The translations under genes were made by a program, and so were the position numbers. Shown one piece after another: positions 1 to 5,991 of a stretch of DNA of 7,849 bases (position 1 is its first letter; the number at the start of each line of letters is the position of its first letter). Below the pieces are notes generated by a model, which worked only from the letters and a program-made list of their open reading frames with translations, was not told where the DNA came from and ran no database searches. The DNA is from an uncultured Sutterella sp. (GTDB lineage: Bacteria; Pseudomonadota; Gammaproteobacteria; Burkholderiales; Burkholderiaceae_F), in the NCBI GenBank assembly GCA_934255515.1, contig CAKQON010000078.1, positions 1 to 7,849 on the forward strand, in the 5' to 3' direction.

Positions 1-39
1 CCATCAGCGGGAACCACCCGGAGTACGAGTTAATCGTAT

Positions 40-993
40 TCAGGAATCCTCGTCCTTCAGGGCGAGGAGGAAGTCAACCACTTCAGAGGCCGCGGTGTCC
101 GACTGAGCATTCTGAGCTTCGTTCGGAGCTGATGCATCAACAGACTTCGGAAGAGCGGTTTTCTTTTCGAGCGCGCGGCGCATCTTTCGATTGAGGCGCG
201 GTGCGGGCGCGGCCTTTGCCGAAGCGCCCGAAGAGAGCCACTGGAATGCCTCATCGGTGCTGAGCGACAGCAGAAGGCTCCTTTCGGTTTCGGCTTTCAG
301 GAGACGGATCTTTTCTTCTTCCGTAAGCGGCGCCTCATTCGTTCTGCGATAGCAACCGGGTGCAAGCGCTTCTACAGCCTTGCGGTCGAGAAAGCCTTCC
401 TCCCGACGGCGGGCGCGGCGAACGCCTTCGAGAATCTCCATGGCGAGCGCGAAGGTGCGGCGCTTCACATCGTTTCTGAGAGATTGAAGGAAGGGAATGT
501 TGGGAATGACTTCTCTCGCTTCCAGAAGTGGCAGAGATTCAAAAGGAAGGAGCGGTGATTCAAACCGGTCGCAGAGCGGAGAAAAGGAATCCTCAGAGAG
601 GGTTCGGCCGGGCGCGAATTCCCGGGTGAAGCGGTAGTAGCTCCGAAGAATTGCGGCTGCTCCCGGATAGGAGAGGTCGGCCGAGTAAAAAACAGAGAAA
701 GACGAGGATCCGAGCAGCGAGGCCGCGGCAAACCCAAGCACGCACTTGGGAGCTTGAGAGGAAGTGAGCTCGAGCATCCACTCGGTGCGGATCATGTCGT
801 TCCTTTCTGGCCGGCGGCGGCGTGCTTCAAAACGGAACGTTTCCCCGAAAGCGGAGAAAACCGTAAAACCAGGCTTCCAGGCTTCGACGCCATCGAGTCC
901 GAATTGAACCCTGAGCCAGGAGGCGATGAAGGTAGTGGCGCGGAGCGCCGCGTTGGGTGCGTTGTAGTAGAAGGAGCTGTATCCGTATGCCAT
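40..993 (-). CDS. Hypothetical protein, about 317 aa, family not recognised
   Basis: I do not recognise this protein. The frame is open for 332 codons from a TTG at 1038, but I prefer the internal ATG at 991-993. That ATG has an AAAGAGA Shine-Dalgarno (plus-strand 1002-1008) 8 nt upstream and gives a start of MAYGYSSFYYNAPNAAL. The first 150 residues are rich in aromatic and small residues, with a basic run RRRRPER near residue 58. The middle is charged and probably helical (EILEGVRRARRREE, about residues 186-199). The last 55 residues look disordered and Ala-rich, with a basic patch RLNRKMRRALEKK (about 266-278) and a short acidic end, VVDFLLALKDEDS. I see no lipobox, clear signal peptide or strong membrane helix. 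The basic patches would suit nucleic-acid or phospholipid binding, but that is only a guess. It is divergent from the next gene, and nothing nearby explains its role. That it is coding rests on ORF length and the start signal. Confidence 0.6.
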   Translation of the reverse strand: MAYGYSSFYYNAPNAALRATTFIASWLRVQFGLDGVEAWKPGFTVFSAFGETFRFEARRRRPERNDMIRTEWMLELTSSQAPKCVLGFAAASLLGSSSFSVFYSADLSYPGAAAILRSYYRFTREFAPGRTLSEDSFSPLCDRFESPLLPFESLPLLEAREVIPNIPFLQSLRNDVKRRTFALAMEILEGVRRARRREEGFLDRKAVEALAPGCYRRTNEAPLTEEEKIRLLKAETERSLLLSLSTDEAFQWLSSGASAKAAPAPRLNRKMRRALEKKTALPKSVDASAPNEAQNAQSDTAASEVVDFLLALKDEDS

Positions 994-1200
994 CGATGAA
1001 GTCTCTTTGAATGTTTTGCGGGCTTCATCATTCTTCAATAGTCATGCGTCACGCCCGGACGCAGTGAAGCATGGCTAAGCTTTCAGCCAAAATTGAAGAT
1101 CAGGAAAGATTCGTGTGCCGATGTGTCCCGCGGCGCGGAGCAGCGGGCAACCTGCATTAAGATTTCTCCTCTCGTCAAGGAACCTTCATCAAGCCTCACT
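994..1200. other. Divergent intergenic region with two small inverted repeats
   Basis: This gap of about 207 bp separates the minus-strand unknown gene from the plus-strand protease gene, so promoters for both should lie here. I find no convincing -35/-10 pair on either strand. Two short inverted repeats are visible: TGCGTC/GACGCA with a 7-nt loop (1045-1063) and TGGCT/AGCCA with an 8-nt loop (1072-1089). Neither is followed by a T-run, so they are not obvious terminators. They could be operator half-sites or chance. If the protease or the unknown protein uses its more distal TTG start, part of this gap is coding. Confidence 0.35.
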
Positions 1201-1857
1201 ATGGACAGCTTCTACCACGCGATCCAGCTTGTCTGCGTCTACGCTATCCCGCTCATTTTTGCGATCACGCTTCACGAATCCGCCCACGGCTGGGCGGCAT
1301 CGAAATGCGGCGACCCGACTGCCGTGCGCATGGGCCGCGTGACGCTGAATCCCATCCCTCACATCGACCCCGTGGGCACCATCGCCATTCCGGGAGCGCT
1401 GCTCCTCATGTCCGCCTTCACGGGCGGAGGCGGCCTCCTTTTCGGCTGGGCGAAGCCCGTTCCCATCAATCCCTGGAATTTCCGCAATCTGCGTCAGGGT
1501 ATGCTTTTGACTGCCATCGCCGGCCCAGGATCCAATGCGATTCAGATGATCATCTGGGCGCTTCTTCTGAAGCTCTGCGTTGCCGTCGGAATTTACGACA
1601 AGTTCGTGCTATCCGTCTGCTCGGCGGGGATCTCAGTCAATCTCATGCTCATGGCCTTCAATCTCATCCCGATTCCGCCGCTTGACGGCGGGCGCATCCT
1701 GAGGGGGCTCCTCCCCGGGCGCGCGGGCGAGCAGCTCGACCGGATCGAGCCCTACGGCATGATCATTCTCCTCGTCCTCATGGTCGGGGGCGGACTTACC
1801 TTCTTCGTGCGTCCCTTCCTGATGTTCGGGCAGTGGCTCGTCAATCTCGTGCTTTAA
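1201..1857 (+). CDS. Site-2 protease family protein (M50 metallopeptidase)
   Basis: An integral membrane zinc metalloprotease of 218 residues, in the short M50 subfamily without a PDZ domain. The zinc motif HESAH is at residues 25-29 within the first hydrophobic segment (YAIPLIFAITLHESAHGW). The third ligand is expected in LDGG, residues 161-164, preceded by NLIPIPP in a later membrane segment. AGPGSN at 108-112 is the conserved glycine-rich stretch between them, and a last hydrophobic segment covers about 186-204. The frame extends upstream to a TTG at 1093, but the ATG at 1201 puts HExxH at the usual distance from the N-terminus. The Shine-Dalgarno is weak: AAGGAA lies 18 nt upstream, so the start is not certain. 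The family cleaves transmembrane substrates within the bilayer; this short type has no well-established substrate. From memory, this type often lies near trpS, dapA and bamC in Burkholderiales, and bamC is two genes downstream here. Confidence 0.9.
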   Translation: MDSFYHAIQLVCVYAIPLIFAITLHESAHGWAASKCGDPTAVRMGRVTLNPIPHIDPVGTIAIPGALLLMSAFTGGGGLLFGWAKPVPINPWNFRNLRQGMLLTAIAGPGSNAIQMIIWALLLKLCVAVGIYDKFVLSVCSAGISVNLMLMAFNLIPIPPLDGGRILRGLLPGRAGEQLDRIEPYGMIILLVLMVGGGLTFFVRPFLMFGQWLVNLVL

Positions 1858-1904
1858 GAGAATCCTCAATCATGACGATCTGCAAGAACCCGAAGGAAAA
1901 CTGC

Positions 1905-2447
1905 ATGCGCTATCCATCCGCCTGGGTGATGCGCTTTGCCGACGAGCTTCCCGCCCGCGCGAGAGTGCTTGATCTCGCCTGCGGCGAAGGCCGCCATACG
2001 GGACTCTTTCTCATGAAGGGCTGCCGGGTGACGGCGGTCGACATAGATCTCTCTCATGTGGAAGCGCTCGACGGCACGCCCGGTCTTACGCTCGAATGCC
2101 GGGATCTTGAAAACGAGCCCTGGCCTTATGGAGAAGATCAGTTCGACGCGATCATCGTCACGAACTACCTCCACCGGCCTCATTTCCCCCACTACTTCGC
2201 GTCCCTTGCCCCCGGAGGACTCTTCATCATGGAGACCTTCACGGAAGTGAATACGCGCATCTGGGGGCGCCCGAGGAAGCCGGATCACTATCTTCTTCCC
2301 GGCGAGCTTCTCAGGCTCGCGCCTGCGGGCGTGAGGATCGCGGCCTTCGAGGAAGGATTGACCGAGCTCGATTACGGCGTGGAGCGCATCGTCTGGATGA
2401 AGCCCGGACCGATTGAAAAGCTTGCGGTTTCGCTCGGCGCCCGGTAG
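1905..2447 (+). CDS. Class I SAM-dependent methyltransferase, short form
   Basis: A soluble Rossmann-fold methyltransferase of 180 residues. Motif I, VLDLACGEGRHT, is at residues 21-32. The strand 2 acidic motif VTAVDID is at 42-48, the DQFDAIIVTNYLHRP strand 4 region at 78-92, and LAPGGLFIMETF at 101-112. Overall it resembles the small TehB/UbiE-like class I methyltransferases, but the C-terminal substrate region is short and gives no clue to substrate. The frame stays open upstream to 1833, inside the protease gene, and an ATG at 1872 is possible. I chose the ATG at 1905 because AAGGAA (1893-1898) sits 6 nt before it and the protein then opens MRYPSAWVMRFA, just ahead of motif I as in relatives. 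It follows the protease gene by 47 bp and is probably co-transcribed with it. Tellurite resistance should not be inferred from the fold alone. Confidence 0.83.
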   Translation: MRYPSAWVMRFADELPARARVLDLACGEGRHTGLFLMKGCRVTAVDIDLSHVEALDGTPGLTLECRDLENEPWPYGEDQFDAIIVTNYLHRPHFPHYFASLAPGGLFIMETFTEVNTRIWGRPRKPDHYLLPGELLRLAPAGVRIAAFEEGLTELDYGVERIVWMKPGPIEKLAVSLGAR

Positions 2448-2539
2448 CAAAGGCTCTTCCTGAAACCTGCCGGTTTTGAGGATTAGCCGTAACAATTTGC
2501 ACCACGGCGCTTTTGAATCTCCTCGATGCCCCGCGGCTT

Positions 2540-2548
2540 TGATAAAAT
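2540..2548 (+). promoter_or_regulatory. Possible extended -10 promoter for bamC
   Basis: The stretch TGATAAAAT matches an extended -10 element (TGn followed by TATAAT) at 5 of 6 positions of the hexamer. It lies in the 184-bp gap before bamC and would give a 5' leader of roughly 75-80 nt. There is no good -35 at 16-18 bp spacing; the nearest hexamer, TTGAAT at 2513-2518, is 24 bp away. An extended -10 can work without one. This is a motif match only. Confidence 0.35.
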
Positions 2549-2631
2549 TTTTCGACTTTCAAGCGCCTTCGAAGTTCCTTTGCGGGAATTGTCCGAAGGC
2601 AAAAACGATTTTTCTGGAATCCATTACAAGA

Positions 2632-3804
2632 ATGTCCATGCGCGCGTTTCGCCTCGCCGCCGCTGCAGCGGCGATTGCCTCTCTTTCGGGCTGCACCTTC
2701 CTCGGCATTGACTTCAATGACGACAAGGTTCAGTACGAGTCCTCCAACTCGCGTGCGAATCTCGAAATTCCGCCCGATCTGACGCCGATTCAGAATGACA
2801 ACCGCTTCCAGGTGCCCGCGCGTCCGGGCGTGGTGAGCGCGAACGCAGAGGCCGAGAAGGCCCGTCAGGCGGCGGATGCGAACGCGCCGACCGCGTCCAA
2901 GATTGTTCCGCTCACCGTCCGCGCAAAGGTGATGAAGGAAGGTAGCGACCGGTGGCTGCGCGTCAATGCCGCGCCCGAGCAGCTCTGGGCAGTGGTGCAG
3001 GACTTCTGGCCGTCCGTCGGTCTCGTGGTTCGCGAGCAGAATCCGAAGACGGGTTACATGGAAACCGAATGGGCTGAAAACAAAGCCAAGCTCCCGCAGG
3101 ACATCATCCGCCGCACGATCGGCAAGGTGATCGACTTTGCGTACTCCACGGGCGAACGGGATCAGTACCGCACCCGTATGGAGCGCAACGACGACGGCAC
3201 GACCGACATCTACATCTCGCACCGCTCGATGGTCGAGGTGGTGACGGGCGCTGATAAGGAAAGCACCGTCTGGCAGCCGGGTCCCACGGATCCGACGATG
3301 GAAGCGGAAATGCTTCAGCGCCTGGCGCTGCGCATTGATGCCGAATTCAATCCCGATGCCTCCGTTGAGGCTGAAGCCGACGCTCAGAAGGAGCTCGCGC
3401 AGCAGTTCAAGGTTGAGCCCGCCGCTACCCGCGCCCGCATTGTGAACGGTGCTGACGGCAAGGCCGCCGCTGTGGTTCTGACGGACAATTTCGACCAGGC
3501 CTGGCGCCGCATGGGCCTCGTGCTTGACCGTATGGGCTTCGAGCAGGTCGACCGCGACCGCACTGCCGGCTGGTTCCTCGTCCGCTACCTCGATCCGGCT
3601 TATGAAGCCGCTCAGAAGGAAAAGCGCGGGTTCTTCACGAACCTCTTCAGCTCCGACGCCGTCATCGCCGCGCCCAACTACCGCATTCACCTTTCGGGCG
3701 AAGGCGCTGAGACGCGCGTGACCGTTCAGGGGCCGGACGGCGGAGAGGATACGACGGGCGTCGCGCCCAACATCCTCGGCCTTCTCGCCGAGCAGCTCCG
3801 CTGA
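2632..3804 (+). CDS. bamC: Outer membrane assembly lipoprotein BamC (NlpB/DapX family)
   Basis: A lipoprotein subunit of the BAM complex, which inserts beta-barrel proteins into the outer membrane. The precursor is 390 residues. The signal peptide is residues 1-20 with an Ala-rich core and lipobox LSG before Cys21, the predicted lipidated residue. A disordered lead segment carries LEIPPDLT (44-51), which I take as the conserved part of the BamD-binding stretch. Two helix-grip domains follow, at about 105-235 (RWLRVNAAPEQLWAVVQDFW onward) and about 268-390 (a DNFDQAWRRMGLVLDRMGF helix, ending at LLAEQLR). An Ala/Glu-rich linker (about 240-262) joins them. The frame is open upstream to a TTG at 2476, but only starts at 2632 or 2638 give a proper signal peptide; I cannot decide between those two. 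In many relatives dapA lies directly upstream; here the neighbour is a methyltransferase gene. The following gene starts 17 bp downstream. Confidence 0.93.
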   Translation: MSMRAFRLAAAAAAIASLSGCTFLGIDFNDDKVQYESSNSRANLEIPPDLTPIQNDNRFQVPARPGVVSANAEAEKARQAADANAPTASKIVPLTVRAKVMKEGSDRWLRVNAAPEQLWAVVQDFWPSVGLVVREQNPKTGYMETEWAENKAKLPQDIIRRTIGKVIDFAYSTGERDQYRTRMERNDDGTTDIYISHRSMVEVVTGADKESTVWQPGPTDPTMEAEMLQRLALRIDAEFNPDASVEAEADAQKELAQQFKVEPAATRARIVNGADGKAAAVVLTDNFDQAWRRMGLVLDRMGFEQVDRDRTAGWFLVRYLDPAYEAAQKEKRGFFTNLFSSDAVIAAPNYRIHLSGEGAETRVTVQGPDGGEDTTGVAPNILGLLAEQLR

Positions 3805-3821
3805 GAGAGGAGCGTTCCGCC

Positions 3822-4148
3822 ATGGCTTCCTTCATGACGAAGGTCCTCAATACCTTCGGTCTTCATACCGAGGCGGAACTCAATGAAGCCTGGGCGGCAG
3901 CCCGGGCCGAGGGGGCTCCCGGGGCGGCGTCCGGAGAATCCGCTAGGGAGACTCCGGGTCCGCTCTCAGACACTTCCCCCTGCGGCCTCATTTACCGGCA
4001 GGCCGCCATCGATATTCCGCAGCTTTCCTGTGCGCTCCAGACTCAGGTAAAGGCTCAGGCGATTGAGAAAATCCGCCGTCTTCTTGCAAAAGAGATAATC
4101 ACCGCAGAGGAATTTGAACTCTGGAAGCGTCGGATTCTGATGCTCTGA
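3822..4148 (+). CDS. Small protein with SHOCT-like C-terminal motif
   Basis: A protein of 108 residues with no family I can name for the whole length. The ATG at 3822 has a good Shine-Dalgarno, AGAGGAG (3806-3812), 9 nt upstream. The N-terminal 30 residues are probably helical (VLNTFGLHTEAELNEAW). Residues 31-52 are Gly/Ala/Pro/Ser-rich and look like a flexible linker. The C-terminal 30 residues read AIEKIRRLLAKEIITAEEFE, then LWKRRILML. This resembles the SHOCT module: a helix, a 'G/E-x-I-T-x-E-E-F' turn, then a short basic helix. SHOCT modules are often found at the ends of membrane or surface proteins and may mediate oligomerisation or DNA contacts; the role is poorly defined. No signal peptide or membrane segment is seen, so it is probably cytoplasmic. 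It sits 17 bp after bamC and 15 bp before the DUF805-like gene, so it is probably co-transcribed with both. Confidence 0.78.
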   Translation: MASFMTKVLNTFGLHTEAELNEAWAAARAEGAPGAASGESARETPGPLSDTSPCGLIYRQAAIDIPQLSCALQTQVKAQAIEKIRRLLAKEIITAEEFELWKRRILML

Positions 4149-4163
4149 GGGAGCGTGCCTCAG

Positions 4164-4604
4164 ATGGATCGTTGCGCAGTACTTGATCGAGCGGGTTCCG
4201 GCCTGATGCCGGCAGTATCCACGTTTGCCTGGCTGGGGCTCTTTTTTCTGCGCGTTTTCAATCCCCAGGTTCGCGCCGACCGCGCTGCCTTTGCCCGGGG
4301 CCTCATCATCTGGGCGTCCCTGGGGGCAGCAGCCTGGATGCTGATGGATCCCATAGCGGACGCCGAGTGGATCTCGGACAAGGCGCTTTTGCGCATTGCC
4401 ATGGTCTATAGCTGGGCTTCCGGATTCTGGTCCTTCGCGCTCTTTGTTCTGACTGCAAGGCGCTGCCACGACTGCGGGATTTCGGGCGGCTGGGCGCTTC
4501 TTGTCGGAATTCCGCTCGTTAATCTTCTCGTGCTCGCTGCCGGACTCTTCCTCCCGGGAGCGAGGGAAGCTGAACTTGTCTGGAAGAAGGATTGTTCGCT
4601 GTGA
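4164..4604 (+). CDS. DUF805-like small membrane protein
   Basis: An inner-membrane protein of 146 residues. Three hydrophobic segments are visible, at about 45-65, 78-96 and 109-131. The signature RRCHDCGISGGWALL (99-113) matches the R-R-x-H-D-x-G-x-S-G-W core of DUF805, and a PLVNLLVLAAGLFLPG segment follows, as usual. The N-terminal aromatic/Arg motif typical of DUF805 is degenerate here (FNPQVRADRAAFARG), so the family call rests mostly on the C-terminal half. Three starts are possible. GTG at 4155 is too close to the Shine-Dalgarno GAGGGAG (4147-4153). ATG at 4164 is 10 nt from it and is preferred. ATG at 4206 would remove a non-hydrophobic leader but has no good ribosome site. DUF805 proteins have no firmly established function. 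The stop codon overlaps the exporter start. Confidence 0.75.
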   Translation: MDRCAVLDRAGSGLMPAVSTFAWLGLFFLRVFNPQVRADRAAFARGLIIWASLGAAAWMLMDPIADAEWISDKALLRIAMVYSWASGFWSFALFVLTARRCHDCGISGGWALLVGIPLVNLLVLAAGLFLPGAREAELVWKKDCSL

Positions 4605-5251
4605 TCAACTGGAACGATTACCTGCTTTTCATCCCGGCGGTGGTTGTGATTACGCTCCTTCCCGGGCCGGATTTCGCCATTACGGTAAGAACGACCCTCG
4701 TGCACGGACGCCGGGCGGGAATTCTTTGTCTTCTCGGCGTCAATCTGGGCGTGGCGGTTCATACCACCGCCGCCATTCTCGGCATTTCTGCGCTCATCAT
4801 AGGAAGCGAGGAACTCTTCAACATTCTCAAGTGGGCGGGCGCCGTCTATCTTTTCTGGCTCGGCATCGGGGCGATCCGGGAGTCCTTTCAGAAGAAGCTT
4901 GAGGTTCCGAATGCGGCCAAAAAAATGGTTGCCGTTGAGGAATCGAGGAGGACGGGGCTCGCATCTTTCAGAAGCGGCCTTTTCTGCAATCTCCTCAACC
5001 CGAAGGTTGTGGTCTTCGTCCTCACGTTCTTCCCGCAGTTCATCGATCCGAAGCTCCCTGCGGCCCCTCAGCTTGCGCTTTTAGGGCTCACGTGGTCGGT
5101 GCTCGGCATCCTCTGGCTTACGGTCCTTGTTCTACTGATGGAGAAAATCCGGCCGGTTTTCGAGCGCCCCTCGTTCCGGCGCTGGCTCAATCGCACGACG
5201 GGCGCCGTGCTCATACTTTTCGGCATGAAGCTTGCGTTTGAGCGCAACTGA
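4601..5251 (+). CDS. LysE/RhtB family amino-acid exporter
   Basis: An inner-membrane exporter of 216 residues in the LysE/RhtB (resistance to homoserine/threonine) superfamily, which pumps amino acids or related metabolites out of the cell. The family signature PGPDF is at residues 21-25 at the end of the first helix, followed by GRRAGILCLLGVNLG (37-50). The second half carries FRSGLFCNLLNPKVVVFVL (123-141) and FFPQF (143-147), both diagnostic. Five to six hydrophobic helices are visible, with a charged cytoplasmic loop at about 94-122. The start is GTG at 4601, 9 nt after AAGAAGGA (4584-4591). This GTG shares bases with the TGA of the preceding gene (GTGA), a classic coupling overlap. A TTG at 4592 abuts the Shine-Dalgarno and is unlikely. 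Substrate cannot be read from the sequence, and no divergent LysR-type regulator is adjacent. Confidence 0.92.
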   Translation: MINWNDYLLFIPAVVVITLLPGPDFAITVRTTLVHGRRAGILCLLGVNLGVAVHTTAAILGISALIIGSEELFNILKWAGAVYLFWLGIGAIRESFQKKLEVPNAAKKMVAVEESRRTGLASFRSGLFCNLLNPKVVVFVLTFFPQFIDPKLPAAPQLALLGLTWSVLGILWLTVLVLLMEKIRPVFERPSFRRWLNRTTGAVLILFGMKLAFERN

Positions 5252-5285
5252 TTTCCAACTCATTTTTGTTTTGCAATAGATTCTT

Positions 5286-5909
5286 ATGGCAGAAAGCATT
5301 CGCAAAGGCATGCTCGTCACACTCTCGGTCCTGATGGCCGACATGACGGGAAAGACCCTCGAAGAAACGCCCCCGGAGGGGATTGTCTATCTCCACGGTA
5401 ACGGCGATATTTTCCCGAAGCTCGAGGCGGCTCTTGAAGGGCGCTTCGCCGGTGAAGGCTTTTCGATCCATCTCGAACCCGAGGATGCCTTCGGCGAATA
5501 CGACGCGGAAGCGATCAAGCTGATTCCCGCAGAGAATTTTGCGCATCCGGAGGTGCTTGAACCCGGAACAGTCGTTGATGAAGTGCCGGGAGAAGCCCCC
5601 GACGGGCGCACGTGGCGCGTGACGGATATCGCTGAAGGCATGGTGGTGCTTGAAGCCAATCACCCGCTCGCCGGCATCGGCCTGCAGTTTGCCGTAAAGG
5701 TCCTCGATGTCCATGAACCGACGGAGTCGGAGCTTGAGGCAATGGAAGACGACGGCACGGAATCGCTCGTGCCGCCATTCCTCAAAATTGCCGACCGGAT
5801 CGTGAGCGAAGACGACGAGGACGATACGCCCTACGAGTCGGCAGGCGCAGAGGAGCCCGACGACTCCTCGATGGCAAGGCTTGCAAGGCCTCCGCGCATC
5901 GTTCGCTGA
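5286..5909 (+). CDS. SlyD-like FKBP-type peptidyl-prolyl isomerase
   Basis: A cytoplasmic FKBP-family protein of 207 residues with the SlyD layout. The first FKBP part is about residues 9-70 (LHGNGDIFPKLEAALEG, EPEDAFGEYD). An inserted chaperone flap domain covers about 71-125, and the closing NHPLAG, LQFAVKVLDVHEPTESEL is at 125-150. SlyD proteins catalyse prolyl cis-trans isomerisation and act as folding chaperones, and in E. coli help nickel delivery to hydrogenase. Differences from E. coli SlyD: the active-site Tyr in LAYQV aligns with Val15 (LSVLM), and the Gly in SGLE is Lys45. The His-rich nickel-binding tail is absent, replaced by an acidic region (EDDEDD, 175-180) and a short basic end, RPPRIVR. 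Nickel binding through the tail is therefore not expected, and isomerase activity may be reduced. The ATG at 5286 has no clear Shine-Dalgarno; a T-rich 34-bp gap precedes it. Confidence 0.88.
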   Translation: MAESIRKGMLVTLSVLMADMTGKTLEETPPEGIVYLHGNGDIFPKLEAALEGRFAGEGFSIHLEPEDAFGEYDAEAIKLIPAENFAHPEVLEPGTVVDEVPGEAPDGRTWRVTDIAEGMVVLEANHPLAGIGLQFAVKVLDVHEPTESELEAMEDDGTESLVPPFLKIADRIVSEDDEDDTPYESAGAEEPDDSSMARLARPPRIVR

Positions 5910-5935
5910 GCGTCTTTAAAGACCACAATTTTCAT

Positions 5936-5966
5936 TGCCCGGGAGCGGAATCAAATTCCCCGGGCA
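5936..5966 (+). terminator. Probable hairpin terminator after the SlyD-like gene
   Basis: TGCCCGGG (5936-5943) pairs with CCCGGGCA (5959-5966), and GAAT (5948-5951) pairs with ATTC (5955-5958), closing a CAA loop. A 4-nt bulge, AGCG, lies on the left arm. The 12-bp GC-rich stem is followed by only a short TTTCTC, so termination may be partial. It starts 26 bp after the SlyD stop and ends 25 bp before the amidohydrolase start. Confidence 0.6.
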
Positions 5967-5991
5967 TTTCTCATAGAAGGGAATCCAAAAA

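Noticed and set aside
1..39. Possible end of a plus-strand gene (frame with a stop at 31-33)
   Set aside because: Only ten codons are visible and no motif can be recognised, so nothing can be supported.
1905..2447. Calling the methyltransferase a tellurite-resistance gene (tehB)
   Set aside because: The resemblance is limited to the general class I fold, and there is no tehA or other tellurite gene nearby.
2463..2476. Possible terminator after the methyltransferase gene (AAACC-TGCC-GGTTT)
   Set aside because: The stem is only 5 bp and is followed by GAGG, not a T-run. It is too weak to call.
1833..2495. Long minus-strand open frame (about 209 codons) opposite the methyltransferase gene
   Set aside because: Its translation is Arg/Glu/His-rich with no motifs, and it lies opposite a gene with clear methyltransferase motifs. 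High GC produces such antisense frames.
2311..3690. Minus-strand open frame of 459 codons opposite bamC, longer than bamC itself
   Set aside because: The plus strand has a lipobox, two helix-grip domains and family motifs. The antisense translation is low-complexity and Arg-rich, with no recognisable domain.
5232..5275. Possible terminator at the end of the exporter gene (TTGCG/CGCAA with T-rich sequence downstream)
   Set aside because: The stem is 5 bp and the T-run begins about 15 bases later, so it does not fit a rho-independent terminator. The T-rich gap could equally be promoter sequence for the SlyD-like gene.
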